A stretch of DNA of 64,000 nucleotides from Pelagibacteraceae bacterium AG-470-E16. GTDB lineage: Bacteria; Pseudomonadota; Alphaproteobacteria; Pelagibacterales; Pelagibacteraceae. Below the pieces are notes generated by a model. It did not search any database. It had not been told where the DNA came from and saw only the letters and a program-made list of their open reading frames with translations. How positions within the stretch are numbered: the stretch's first letter is position 1; each line of letters starts with the position of its first letter. The translations under genes and the position numbers were made by a program. Where the stretch lies: the NCBI GenBank assembly GCA_003209195.1, contig QCSF01000002.1, forward strand, positions 1 to 64,000, written 5' to 3'. Shown in pieces: positions 24,153-33,345 of this stretch.

Positions 24153-25127
24153 ATGACGAAAATATTAGTTACAGGTGCTGGTGGGTTTATAGGTGGTCAT
24201 ATAACCAAAGAGTTGCTTAAAAGAGGTCATGTCGTGAGATGCGTAGATATAAAGCCTCTAAGTGAATGGTACCAAACATTTGATAATTGTGAAAATTTTG
24301 AAATGGATATGACAATTAAAGAAAATTGTTTCCAAATGGTCGATGGAATGAATGATGTAATTAACATGGCCTGTAACATGGGTGGCATGGGTTTTATAGA
24401 GAATAATAAAGCTTTGTGTATGTTGTCAGTTTTGGTCAATACTCATATGTTAATGGCATGTAAGGATAATAATATTGAAAGATATTTTTTTTCTTCATCG
24501 GCATGTGCATATAATACTGAACTTCAAAAAAACTCTGATATTAAAGGTTTAAGAGAAATAGATGCTTATCCGGCAATGCCAGAAGACGGGTATGGTTGGG
24601 AAAAGTTATTCAGTGAGAGAATGTGTAGGCATTTTTTAGAAGATTATGGATTAGATGTTAAAGTTGCAAGGTATCATAATATTTATGGTCCAAACGGAAC
24701 TTTCGATGGAGGTAGAGAGAAAGCACCTGCAGCACTCTGCCGTAAAACAATTGAATGTAAATTAAATGATGTGGACACAATTGATGTGTGGGGTGATGGA
24801 AAACAAACAAGATCATTCCTATTTATAGATGACTGCGTTGAAGCTACACTTAAACTTTTTGACTCTGAATTTCATGGCCCAATAAATATTGGAAGTGAAG
24901 AACAAGTATCCATTAATCAAATGCTTGACAAAATTGAAAAGATTTCTAACGTAAAGCTCAAAAGAAATTATCAATTAGATAAACCTAAAGGTGTCAATGG
25001 AAGAAATAGCGATAATACATTAATTAGAAAAATATTAGGTTGGGACTCTAAAATAAGTTTATATGAGGGCTTAGAAAAAACTTATAATTGGATAGATAAC
25101 GAAATCAAAAAAAAACATAATCAATAA
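24153..25127 (+). CDS. GDP-mannose 3,5-epimerase-like enzyme
   Basis: In plants this family converts GDP-D-mannose to GDP-L-galactose and GDP-L-gulose. Clear motifs in this 324-aa protein: VTGAGGFIGGH at 6-16, NMGGMGFIENN at 75-85, SSSACAY at 114-120 with the candidate catalytic Cys118, DGYGWEK at 145-151 giving Tyr147 and Lys151, ARYHNIYGPNGTFDGGREKAPA (extending over about 22 residues) and WGDGKQTRSF. These are specific to GDP-mannose 3,5-epimerases rather than to general epimerases. A purine-rich GAGAG lies upstream of ATG 24153. It is followed after 7 bp by a carbamoyltransferase gene. GDP-hexose is therefore the probable substrate. Confidence 0.92.
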   Translation: MTKILVTGAGGFIGGHITKELLKRGHVVRCVDIKPLSEWYQTFDNCENFEMDMTIKENCFQMVDGMNDVINMACNMGGMGFIENNKALCMLSVLVNTHMLMACKDNNIERYFFSSSACAYNTELQKNSDIKGLREIDAYPAMPEDGYGWEKLFSERMCRHFLEDYGLDVKVARYHNIYGPNGTFDGGREKAPAALCRKTIECKLNDVDTIDVWGDGKQTRSFLFIDDCVEATLKLFDSEFHGPINIGSEEQVSINQMLDKIEKISNVKLKRNYQLDKPKGVNGRNSDNTLIRKILGWDSKISLYEGLEKTYNWIDNEIKKKHNQ

Positions 25128-25134
25128 TATTTGA

Positions 25135-26868
25135 ATGAGTATTATAATTGGTTTAAATAGTTTTCATGCAGATTCTTCAGCATGTTTGATTAAAAATAAT
25201 GAAGTAAAATTTGGTGTTGAAGAAGAGAGAATTAACAGAATTAAACACTGGGCAGGATTTCCAAAGGAGTCTATTAAACTGTGTTTATCCTCTGAAAATA
25301 TTAATTTAAATGAAATAAGCGATATATGTATAAATACTAACCCAATATCAAATTTAGATAAAAAAATATTTTATTTTTTAAAAAATTATACATTTGGGAA
25401 AAAAAAATTTGAAATTATTAAACGTTTAAAAAATAAAATTTCTTTAAGAGAAAATTTTAATAGACTATTTGAAAGTCAACGATTAAATAAAAATGTTAAA
25501 ATTCACTTTATTGATCATCACTTAGCTCATATATCGTCATCCTTTTTTGCTTCTGGTTTTGAGAATTCAATAGGACTGTCTATTGACGGGTTTGGTGACT
25601 TTTGCAGTATTGCAGTAGCAAGATGTAATAAAGAGAATATAAAGATTATTAAAAAAGTTTATTTTCCAAATTCTTTAGGGGTATTTTACGAAGCTTTTAC
25701 ACAGTTAATTGGATTTAAGAATTATGGTGATGAATATAAAATGATGGGTTTGTCTAACTATGGCGAAAGTGGTTTAGAAAAAAAAATTGAAAAAGTTTTT
25801 GAAAAACTTGAGGATATTCGGCTGAACCTCAATTTTTTTAATCATACAAGTAATAATTTTGAGTATAAATTTCAAGGAACTCCAAACCAAAATTTTATAT
25901 TTACAGAAAAAATATTTGAATTACTTGAAATTAAAAATAGAGTAATAAATGATGAAAAAAAAGCTAATATTGCTTTTGCTGCACAAAAAATATATGAGAA
26001 AATTTTTTTAAAAATTTGTAATGATATATCTCATGATAGTTTTTCAAACAATTTAGTCTTGTCGGGTGGGTGCGCCTTAAATTCTTTAGCTAATAAAAGA
26101 TTACATGATAATGGTTATTTTAAAAATATATTTGTTCCATACGCTCCTGGTGATGCGGGAGGTGCAATTGGTTCAGCGCTGTATACTTCAAATTTAATTT
26201 TAAAAAATAAAGTTTATAATCTCAAGTCACCCTATATTGGTCCAAATTACTCTAATGACTACGTTAAAAACATGCTTGAAAATGATCATGATCAAAATAA
26301 ATTTAAAATAACATTTAACAAAAATAAGGATGAATTATTAAAAATTTTAGCGCAAAAAATTTTTAATAATTCTGTTGTAGGTCTTTTTAACGGGAAAATG
26401 GAATTTGGTGCAAGAGCACTAGGCAATAGATCAATTGTTGCAAATCCCTGTAGCACGAATATGAAGGAAATATTAAACTCAAAAATAAAGAAAAGGGAAA
26501 AATTTAGACCTTTTGCACCCGCAATCTTAGAAGATCAGAAAAAGGATTGGTTTAACAATATGAGAGAAAATTTTTATATGTCTTCAGTTGAATTAATAAA
26601 TACCAATAAAAGACACCTTATACCAGCTGTTACGCACATTGATGGTACAGGAAGAGTTCAAACTGTTAATAAAAAAATGAACTCCGATTTTTATAATTTG
26701 ATTTATTATTTTAGCAAAATATCTAAAGTGCCTATTTTATTAAACACGTCTTTTAACGAAAACGAACCAATTGTAATGAAACCTGAACATGCATTGAATT
26801 GTTTTAAAAGAACTAAAATGGATTGTCTTTTAATAGAAAACTATTTAATAGAAAGGTTAAAAAATTGA
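25135..26868 (+). CDS. Carbamoyltransferase, NodU/CmcH family
   Basis: The 577-aa enzyme transfers carbamoyl from carbamoyl phosphate, through a carbamoyl-adenylate, to a sugar hydroxyl. The N-terminal Kae1/ASKHA-type domain has NSFHADSSACLIK at 8-20, EEERINRIKH at 29-38, the metal-binding HHLAH at 128-132 and SIDGFGD at 149-155. Downstream are LVLSGGCALNSLAN and APGDAGGAIGSAL. The C-terminal YrdC-like domain has GKMEFGARALGNRSI, KKREKFRPFAPA and LLNTSFNENEPIV. Length and motif order are normal. It probably carbamoylates the hexose made by the preceding epimerase; the acceptor is an inference. Confidence 0.93.
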   Translation: MSIIIGLNSFHADSSACLIKNNEVKFGVEEERINRIKHWAGFPKESIKLCLSSENINLNEISDICINTNPISNLDKKIFYFLKNYTFGKKKFEIIKRLKNKISLRENFNRLFESQRLNKNVKIHFIDHHLAHISSSFFASGFENSIGLSIDGFGDFCSIAVARCNKENIKIIKKVYFPNSLGVFYEAFTQLIGFKNYGDEYKMMGLSNYGESGLEKKIEKVFEKLEDIRLNLNFFNHTSNNFEYKFQGTPNQNFIFTEKIFELLEIKNRVINDEKKANIAFAAQKIYEKIFLKICNDISHDSFSNNLVLSGGCALNSLANKRLHDNGYFKNIFVPYAPGDAGGAIGSALYTSNLILKNKVYNLKSPYIGPNYSNDYVKNMLENDHDQNKFKITFNKNKDELLKILAQKIFNNSVVGLFNGKMEFGARALGNRSIVANPCSTNMKEILNSKIKKREKFRPFAPAILEDQKKDWFNNMRENFYMSSVELINTNKRHLIPAVTHIDGTGRVQTVNKKMNSDFYNLIYYFSKISKVPILLNTSFNENEPIVMKPEHALNCFKRTKMDCLLIENYLIERLKN

Positions 26869-27716
26869 GATTTTATATAAAAAACTAAAATTTTAATTTT
26901 TTTTTCAAAATTTAAAAATAAAAAAAAATAAAATATCTTATGATATTTTTTTTTTAAAATTAAATATTTCAATAAATTATACCTATAATTAATTTTAAGT
27001 TTTTTATAATTTTTAAAATTTTGAAATTTATTTTGATTTTTATTAATCCAAACTTTATTCTCAAATATATTTTTTAAAAAATATTTTGAAGTCTCGTTAT
27101 TATCGTGAAATCTTATAAAAGCTAAAGGTTCATTGTAACCAAGTGTTAATTTATGTAAAATATTTCTCATTAATAAATCATAATCACCAATAAGATGAAA
27201 TTTTTCATCAAAATACATATCTTCAATTTTTTTTTTTTTAAATATTACAGTCGAAATACTTATGAAGTAATTTCTAAGTAAATTTTCAATTAAATTTTTT
27301 TTTGGAAAAACTTTATAGTATTTTTTTATATTAATATTATTTTTTTTTTCAATTCTTAAAAAATAATTTGTAAAACTTATATCAAGATTATATTTTTTCA
27401 TAAATTTAATTTGCTTTTCAAGTTTATTTTTTAACCAAATGTCATCTGTATCCAAAAAAGCAACATAATTCCCAGACGCAAAGTTTAATGCCATATTTCT
27501 TGCTTGTGATAAATTTGTAAATTTATTTGAGAGATAATATTTAAATTTAGAATTACTGTATTTATCAAAAATTTCTTTGCTGTTATCAGTTGATTTATTA
27601 TCCCAAAAAATAACTTCAAAATTTTTATAGGTCTGTTTTTCAACACTATCTAAACATTCTTTTAAATATACTCCTCCATTGTAACAATTTATAATAATAC
27701 TGATTTTATCTGACAT
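26841..27716 (-). CDS. Glycosyltransferase family 2
   Basis: This is a GT-A enzyme of 291 aa: ISIIINCYNGGVYLKECLDS at the N-terminus, FEVIFWDNKSTDNS, and AFLDTDDIW carrying the DxD metal site, with the acceptor-side D in GDYDLLMRN. The C-terminal 60 residues are Lys/Tyr/Phe-rich and may associate with the membrane. Its stop codon lies inside the convergent carbamoyltransferase gene (28-bp overlap). Its start overlaps the end of the upstream SDR gene by 11 bp, so it belongs to the rfbG-rfbF-SDR-GT2 operon and probably transfers the resulting deoxysugar. Confidence 0.9.
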   Translation of the reverse strand: MSDKISIIINCYNGGVYLKECLDSVEKQTYKNFEVIFWDNKSTDNSKEIFDKYSNSKFKYYLSNKFTNLSQARNMALNFASGNYVAFLDTDDIWLKNKLEKQIKFMKKYNLDISFTNYFLRIEKKNNINIKKYYKVFPKKNLIENLLRNYFISISTVIFKKKKIEDMYFDEKFHLIGDYDLLMRNILHKLTLGYNEPLAFIRFHDNNETSKYFLKNIFENKVWINKNQNKFQNFKNYKKLKINYRYNLLKYLILKKKYHKIFYFFLFLNFEKKIKILVFYIKSQFFNLSIK

Positions 27717-28617
27717 TTTTTTTATAAAATTTATAAGTTTTTACTAAGCCAGTATTTAAATCTATTTTTGGCACCCATTTTAAAAACTTCTCTAATTTTG
27801 ATGTTGACGCATAAGAAATCATTGATTCATCAGGTCTAGATTTAATTGCACCAAAATTAGGTTTGCCACTTTTTGATATGAAAATAATTTGGTTAATTAT
27901 TTTTTTTATTTCAATAGGCTTTCCGCTTCCGGCATTGAAAATTTGAAATTTTATGTTTTTACAATTAATTATTTTAATTAGTAATCCGATGAAATCTGAA
28001 ATATATAAAAAATCTCTTTTTTGTATTCCGTCTGAACAGTCGAATTTAAGATTTTTAATAGCTGACCGCATAACAATTGGGATAATTCTATTAAACTCTT
28101 GTCCGGGTCCATAAATTAAATAGGGCCTTACTACACAAACATTCATTAAATTATTCTTAGATATCTTTTGTAGATATTTCGTAGCCATAAGTTTTGATTT
28201 TGAATAATGTGATTTCATTTCACTAATCTCAGTTTTTAAATTTTCTTTGTGTGGAGACTTTTTATAACCATACTCTAATGAACTTCCCATTTGCAGAAAT
28301 AATTTGATTTTTTTATTTGAAAAAAAATCAGCTAAATTTTTACATCCATTATAATGAGATTTAATAGTTTTGTTTTTGTTTTTGTGATTTACGTAACCTG
28401 CAAAATTAATGATATAATCATAATTCGTTCCTAACCTATAAATATCCTTTTTTTTTGTAATATCGCATTTCACATATTTTACACCGCTGAATTTTTTAAA
28501 ATTTTTTTTTGAATAATATGTACTGGTAATTTTAATATTTTTCTTTTTTTTTAAAAAACTAATTAAATTTTTTCCTAAAAAACCTGTGCCACCTAATATT
28601 AAAAAATTTTTGTTCAA
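27706..28617 (-). CDS. NAD-dependent epimerase/reductase (RfbJ/RfbE-like extended SDR)
   Basis: The 303-aa protein has the cofactor motif LILGGTGFLGKNLI, FAGYVNHKN, MGSSLEYGYK, the active-site HYSKSKLMATK (Tyr and Lys of YxxxK), RPYLIYGPGQEFNRIIP, and the C-terminal DFLYISDFIG. The start is TTG at 28617, 1 nt after the rfbF stop; no ATG fits. Coming right after rfbG and rfbF, it probably reduces or epimerises the CDP-4-keto-6-deoxyglucose they produce, as abequose or paratose synthases do. No RfbH-type C3 dehydratase is seen, so the product may stay a 6-deoxyhexose. Confidence 0.85.
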   Translation of the reverse strand: MNKNFLILGGTGFLGKNLISFLKKKKNIKITSTYYSKKNFKKFSGVKYVKCDITKKKDIYRLGTNYDYIINFAGYVNHKNKNKTIKSHYNGCKNLADFFSNKKIKLFLQMGSSLEYGYKKSPHKENLKTEISEMKSHYSKSKLMATKYLQKISKNNLMNVCVVRPYLIYGPGQEFNRIIPIVMRSAIKNLKFDCSDGIQKRDFLYISDFIGLLIKIINCKNIKFQIFNAGSGKPIEIKKIINQIIFISKSGKPNFGAIKSRPDESMISYASTSKLEKFLKWVPKIDLNTGLVKTYKFYKKNVR

Positions 28618-28618
28618 T

Positions 28619-29299
28619 TTATTTTTTTTTAAATTTTTCCTCTAACAAATCTCTATCCCTTTTCGTATCGATGCACTGCCAAAATCCTTCGTGTTTATAT
28701 GCTTTCAATTTTTTATTTTTTGCTAATTTTTCCATAGGTTCCCTCTCTAGAAAAGTTTTATCTGATTTTATTAAATCAAAAATATTTGGCTCAAAAACGA
28801 AAAAGCCACCATTTATCCATCCTTCATCTAATTTAGATTTTTCTCTGAAATATTCGACATTACTTTTTTTAAGTTTAATTGCTCCGAATCTTGCTGGTGG
28901 CCTTACAGCTGTTAATGTTGCAAAACCCTTCTCTTTTTTATGAAATTGAATAAGTTTTTTTATATTAACATCAGACACTCCATCACCATAAGTAAGTAGA
29001 AAAGTCTCTTTTTTTAAATATTTTTTTAATCTTTTCAGCCTACCTCCAGTCATAGTTTTTAAACCTGTGTTAATCAAATTAACTTTCCATGAATATTTAT
29101 TTTTTTTAAAATGTTTTTTTATTTGGGATCCTTTATAACCTAATGCCACATAGAATTCTTTTACTCCAAAATTATAATAATGCTCCATAATATAAATTAA
29201 TATTGGCTTGTTATTTAGGGTGACCATAGGTTTAGGTATAGTTTTGGTTAATTCAGACATTCTTGTACCGAGACCTCCTGCTAATATTACTGCTTTCAT
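28619..29299 (-). CDS. rfbF: Glucose-1-phosphate cytidylyltransferase
   Basis: The enzyme makes CDP-glucose from CTP and glucose-1-phosphate. The 226-aa sequence follows RfbF closely: MKAVILAGGLGTRMSELTKT, PKPMVTLNNKPIL, EFYVALGYKGSQIKKHF, INTGLKTMTGGRLKRLKKYL, LTYGDGVSDV, FREKSKLDEGWINGGFFVF and EGFWQCIDTKRD. The TGGRLKR and WQCIDT blocks distinguish it from RmlA. It is a little shorter than the usual ~257 aa, with a compact C-terminus. Its stop overlaps the start of the next gene region tightly, and the ATG at 29299 overlaps the rfbG stop, so it is coupled with rfbG. Confidence 0.93.
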   Translation of the reverse strand: MKAVILAGGLGTRMSELTKTIPKPMVTLNNKPILIYIMEHYYNFGVKEFYVALGYKGSQIKKHFKKNKYSWKVNLINTGLKTMTGGRLKRLKKYLKKETFLLTYGDGVSDVNIKKLIQFHKKEKGFATLTAVRPPARFGAIKLKKSNVEYFREKSKLDEGWINGGFFVFEPNIFDLIKSDKTFLEREPMEKLAKNKKLKAYKHEGFWQCIDTKRDRDLLEEKFKKK

Positions 29300-30366
29300 T
29301 TTATTTTTTCATATTGCCTAATTTGCTCTGATGATAATTTACAAATATTAATTTTTTGTTTTCTATCATAAAAACTTTTATACCACTCTGTTACATATCT
29401 GATATTATCTGAAAAAGACAATTTGCATTCCCAATTAAGTTTTTTTTTTGCTTTTTTGCTATTTAACTTCAGCAAATTAGATTCATGAAATTTTTTATTT
29501 TTTCTAATATTCCATTTTGCAGCAGGATAAAAAGATTTTATTTTTTTTAATACTTTCAATACAGAATTATTATCAAAATTTTTTGGTCCAAAATTAAAAA
29601 CTTCACCATGAAAATTTCTGGGTCTAATTGTCATTTTTTTTGCTAATATTAAATAGCCATTAAGTGCTTCCAAAACGTGTTGCCATGGTCTGGTTGAGTT
29701 TGGGTTCCTAATATCAACAAATCTGTTTTTAGACCATTTTTTAAAACAATCAGGCACCAGTCTATTTTCAGACCAATCTCCACCTCCGATGACATTTCCG
29801 GCTCTTGCAACTGATATGAATACTTTGTTATTTTTATGTGAAAAAAATGAATTAATATAGGATTGAATTGCTAATTCAGCAGATGCTTTTGAAGCACTAT
29901 ACGGATCTTTGCCTCCTATTAAATCATCTTCTTTATACCCTCTATCTAATTCTAAATTTTTGTAACTTTTGTCACTTGTTATTAAGATAACAAAAGTTTT
30001 TTTTTTTACTTTTCTAAGAGCTTCTAATAAATGAATTGTACCTATTGAATTAGATGACCAAGTTTCAATTGGATTATCATAAGAATTTTTTACTAACGCT
30101 TGAGCGGCAAGATGAAAAATATAATCCGGTCTTGAATTATTAATTATTTTTTTTATTTTTGATAAATTTTTTAGATCTACTTGATAATGCTTTATTTTTT
30201 TTTTAATATTTAATAGCTGAAAATGTGACGGCCTTGTATTTATATTTTTTGATAATCCAATAATTTTCGCGCCTTTTAGCAACAGCCATAATGTTAACCA
30301 ACTTCCTTTAAAACCTGTGTGACCTGTAATTAAAATTTTTTTTTCTTTAAAAATATTTTTTTTCAT
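29296..30366 (-). CDS. rfbG: CDP-glucose 4,6-dehydratase
   Basis: The enzyme converts CDP-glucose to CDP-4-keto-6-deoxyglucose, using bound NAD. The 356-aa protein has ILITGHTGFKGSWLTLWLL near the N-terminus, FHLAAQALVKNSYDNPIETW, LITSDKSYKNLE, GGKDPYSASKASAEL with the YxxxK pair, RAGNVIGGGDWSENRLVPD and RPWQHVLEALNGYL. These blocks are diagnostic for RfbG. Length is normal. It is the first gene of rfbG-rfbF-SDR-GT2 on the minus strand. It begins at ATG 30366, 26 bp downstream of the cupin-like gene's end. Confidence 0.94.
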   Translation of the reverse strand: MKKNIFKEKKILITGHTGFKGSWLTLWLLLKGAKIIGLSKNINTRPSHFQLLNIKKKIKHYQVDLKNLSKIKKIINNSRPDYIFHLAAQALVKNSYDNPIETWSSNSIGTIHLLEALRKVKKKTFVILITSDKSYKNLELDRGYKEDDLIGGKDPYSASKASAELAIQSYINSFFSHKNNKVFISVARAGNVIGGGDWSENRLVPDCFKKWSKNRFVDIRNPNSTRPWQHVLEALNGYLILAKKMTIRPRNFHGEVFNFGPKNFDNNSVLKVLKKIKSFYPAAKWNIRKNKKFHESNLLKLNSKKAKKKLNWECKLSFSDNIRYVTEWYKSFYDRKQKINICKLSSEQIRQYEKIK

Positions 30367-30392
30367 TTTAATTTCTATTAGAGTGATATTTG

Positions 30393-31325
30393 CTAATTGT
30401 AATTTAAAGCATCTAGGATTTGATTTTTAGAAAATCTTCTTCTAGCATCTCCGCTGATTCCATTGTCTTGAAGAGGCTCACCTTGAATTAGGTTATTACA
30501 TAAATTTTGAACATCTTGTGTGTTATCATTCAGAATTTTATCAAAATATTTTTTATCATTGAATTGTATTTGCTCAAAAAATTTAAACATACAGGGCACT
30601 ATTTCATTTACTGATCCATCATGTGGTTTGCTATAATTTCGAGTTTCAACGATTATTCCACCTTCCGGATGAAAATAATTACCCTTTGTAGAGTTTAAAC
30701 CAAATAGATCGCTTAATCCCATTGATCTTGCGGTGTATGATAGATATTTATTAATCATAGGGAAACGTTTAAACATTTTTTTTATCTTTTGAGTTTTAAT
30801 GGGGTGATCAGCACTCCATATAGCAAGTGTAGCTGCAGTAGATTTTGGATGAAAAACCACGTGTGCCTGTTCAGAATCTAAAAATTTAGTTCCACCTTTA
30901 GTATGAGTATAATTTTCCTCAACTTCGAGTAATACTCGATTTTCGTCTCTATTTTCATGAGATTTTTTTTTAAAACTAATTGTATCATAACCTTGCCCAG
31001 ATATTACTGAAGTCGATAAAAGTCTCCATCCATGGTGATGGATATTATCATGAGTAATATCGTTCATATTATTAGAATTTGGTGGAAAAATATTTATTGC
31101 TATGATCACATCGCCTTCAATTAGTAAATAGAAGAATAGATTTGTAGCATTACTAAAGAATTTTTTTGTTGAAATACAATTTAATAACGACTCATGTATG
31201 AATTTTTTGTCATTCGATAACTGATCAATTCTTTCATGCATTTTAAAATGCGTTTTCTTTCTGTCTCTAGAATTATGTAATTCATCAGCAATTTCTCTTA
31301 AAATTTTTTCTGAATTCATGTTCAT
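30393..31325 (-). CDS. Unrecognised protein with cupin-like metal-ligand pattern
   Basis: I do not recognise this 310-aa protein as a named family. Residues 1-60 are charged and probably helical. Residues about 62-175 look like a beta-rich cupin: LFFYLLIEGDVIIAINIF, then THDNIHHHGW with His92, His96, His97 and His98, then SGQGYDTISF, and AHVVFHP with His155 and His159, followed by AATLAIWSADHP. That His spacing could bind a metal ion, as in cysteine-dioxygenase-like or RmlC-like cupins. The last 130 residues have no obvious motif. It lies between an FkbM methyltransferase (4-bp overlap with its end) and rfbG. No signal peptide is visible, so it is cytoplasmic. Confidence 0.7.
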   Translation of the reverse strand: MNMNSEKILREIADELHNSRDRKKTHFKMHERIDQLSNDKKFIHESLLNCISTKKFFSNATNLFFYLLIEGDVIIAINIFPPNSNNMNDITHDNIHHHGWRLLSTSVISGQGYDTISFKKKSHENRDENRVLLEVEENYTHTKGGTKFLDSEQAHVVFHPKSTAATLAIWSADHPIKTQKIKKMFKRFPMINKYLSYTARSMGLSDLFGLNSTKGNYFHPEGGIIVETRNYSKPHDGSVNEIVPCMFKFFEQIQFNDKKYFDKILNDNTQDVQNLCNNLIQGEPLQDNGISGDARRRFSKNQILDALNYN

Positions 31326-32092
31326 AAATTAAATTTTTTTTTATTAAAATACATCACATCTCCAAAAAATGTTAGGCCTGAGAATAAATTATTATTTATC
31401 ATATTAATACCTACCATCCTAAAATTATTTGGCAAAAGATACCTTTCTATATCGCTAAAATTAAGGTATTTTTCGTAAACATTATCCAACATTATTTCAC
31501 ATTCAATTGCAGAAACTACATTATTTGATAATATTTCTTGAGCACCTAGTAGTATCTTATCTTCATAACCCTGAGTATCAATTTTAATTATATCAATTTT
31601 ATTAACATTATTATCTTTGCAATACTTATCTAATGTTAAAATTTTAACACTTTCAATTTTTTTAACATACTCACTTTCATTTGTATTGAACTGTTTACTC
31701 CGTACCTGTAACCATTTTGTATTAGCATTAATTTTATTAAAAGAGGAATTTCCAGTCTTCGCAGTCACATGAAAATCTCTCTTTCCTGATGTTTCCGCAA
31801 TAGCGAAATTATTTAAAATTATATTTTCATTTGTGCCATATTTTTCGTTTAATTTCTGAAACTCAAAACTGATTGGTTCAAAAGCATGAATTTTAGCATC
31901 AGGGAATAATTTTTTAAATCTCTCAATAGATTGACCTTGATTTGCGCCAATATCAAAAACTACTTTTGAATTTGAAAGCTTTGACAAATAAATTTCGTCG
32001 AATGATTTAAAAGTTACTTCTTTATTTATTCTTTTTACCTCTACACCTATAAACCATAAAAAATTTTTTATAATGTTTTTTAATATTTTCAT
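31322..32092 (-). CDS. FkbM-family SAM-dependent methyltransferase (first)
   Basis: The 256-aa protein carries VVFDIGANQGQSIERF at about 44-59 (SAM motif I), IHAFEPISFEFQKL (acidic motif II), LNNFAIAETSG, SSFNKI and LDKYCKDNNVNKIDIIKIDTQGYEDKIL, where the IKIDTQGYE block is diagnostic for the FkbM family of O-methyltransferases. The start was set to ATG 32092; a TTG at 32098 overlaps the stop of the upstream gene. FkbM enzymes in glycan clusters methylate sugar hydroxyls. It precedes the cupin-like gene with a 4-bp overlap. Confidence 0.9.
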   Translation of the reverse strand: MKILKNIIKNFLWFIGVEVKRINKEVTFKSFDEIYLSKLSNSKVVFDIGANQGQSIERFKKLFPDAKIHAFEPISFEFQKLNEKYGTNENIILNNFAIAETSGKRDFHVTAKTGNSSFNKINANTKWLQVRSKQFNTNESEYVKKIESVKILTLDKYCKDNNVNKIDIIKIDTQGYEDKILLGAQEILSNNVVSAIECEIMLDNVYEKYLNFSDIERYLLPNNFRMVGINMINNNLFSGLTFFGDVMYFNKKKFNL

Positions 32093-32094
32093 TA

Positions 32095-33312
32095 TCAACT
32101 AAAAATTTTTTCAATTAAATTAATTTTAGGTTTTTCATAATAATTTTTTGCAAATAAAGATAGATGTTTTCTTTCAGATATAAGTGATTTTTTATTGGAT
32201 ATATTTAAAAAATCACTAAATTTATTATCTTCATTTATTATGTGATGCTTATTGATTTGAAAAAGTGGATCAACAGATAACTCATTAATTTTGTTGAGAT
32301 AAACAGGTATTAAATTGAAATTTATTGCCTCAATTATTGTCGATGTACCTCTATATAAAACATAGTTATTTTCTTGCAAATCCTTGATTAGAGAATTACG
32401 GGAAAAATTTATATTATGACTTATTTTAACTGAAATTTTTTTTAAATAATTGTTATTTTTCAAAATAGGATGTAACCTAATATTAAATTTAAAATTATTA
32501 TTCATTTCACTACCACAGAAATTAAGAAATATATTCATCTCTTCTGGAATACCCTCTGGTAATACAAGAATTTTTTTTTCTTTTTTCGATTTTTTTCTTT
32601 TTCTAGAAAAATAAATTTTTTTTGGTATTTTCAAAGAACCGATATTTATTATTTCAGACCTTTTACCAATAGATTTGTTAAGTAGCTTTTCATTATATTT
32701 ATTAATAGTAAGGATTTTTTTTGCAATAAATTTTTTATTTAATGTTTTAAAATTTAAAATTTGTTTTTTTTTAATTACACCAAATTGATACCCTATAGTT
32801 TCAAAATTTAAATTATTTATTTTTGAACTATTTACTAGTAACCTTTCATACTCATTACCTTCAAATGTAAAAATTACTTTTTTTGGTTTATAAGATATTA
32901 TTATTTTTTTTAATTGTTTAAAAATTCTTTCGTTATCAACTAAATTTATATATTCAATTAACGTTATTTTATTTTTTGACTTAAACATTATTTTAAATAA
33001 GCAAATTGAATGAACTCTTATTTCTTCAAAAAAACTTAGATTTTGACTTAATATTATGAAATTTTCATTTAAATTTTGTTTTATTTTGTTTTTTTGAGAC
33101 TTAATATGATCAATAAAAATTAGAAGTGTGCTACTTCTATTTAACATAGAAGCTAATTCACCAAAATAAAAATCATTTTTGAAATTAATATTGTCGTAAT
33201 TGACAAGATGAGAAATGATTATGTTCTTAATTTTGCAATTATTCTCAAGTATAGCATAATTTTTCTCAAAATTAAAAAATTTATCTTTAATGTATAAAAT
33301 ATATCTTAACAA
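32095..33312 (-). CDS. GT-B-like surface-carbohydrate biosynthesis protein (first of three)
   Basis: The 405-aa protein lacks a clear named signature. A C-terminal block is GT-B like: KILVLPEGIPEEMNIFL, FKFNIRLHPILKNNNY, and NNYVLYRGTSTIIEAINFNLIPVYLN, where a Gly-Thr/Ser-Ser-T-x-x-x-E-A pattern matches CDP-glycerol-phosphotransferase-like and capsule-type GT-B enzymes. The larger proteins at 35840 and 44977 show an equivalent ST-x-x-E-S/A-L/I segment. The start is TTG at 33312, with no upstream alternative. It likely transfers a sugar or polyol phosphate; donor and acceptor are unknown. It begins the minus-strand run that leads to rfbG. Confidence 0.68.
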   Translation of the reverse strand: MLRYILYIKDKFFNFEKNYAILENNCKIKNIIISHLVNYDNINFKNDFYFGELASMLNRSSTLLIFIDHIKSQKNKIKQNLNENFIILSQNLSFFEEIRVHSICLFKIMFKSKNKITLIEYINLVDNERIFKQLKKIIISYKPKKVIFTFEGNEYERLLVNSSKINNLNFETIGYQFGVIKKKQILNFKTLNKKFIAKKILTINKYNEKLLNKSIGKRSEIINIGSLKIPKKIYFSRKRKKSKKEKKILVLPEGIPEEMNIFLNFCGSEMNNNFKFNIRLHPILKNNNYLKKISVKISHNINFSRNSLIKDLQENNYVLYRGTSTIIEAINFNLIPVYLNKINELSVDPLFQINKHHIINEDNKFSDFLNISNKKSLISERKHLSLFAKNYYEKPKINLIEKIFS

Positions 33313-33345
33313 GTTATCAAACCTTTTTTATTTAAATGAAAAATA

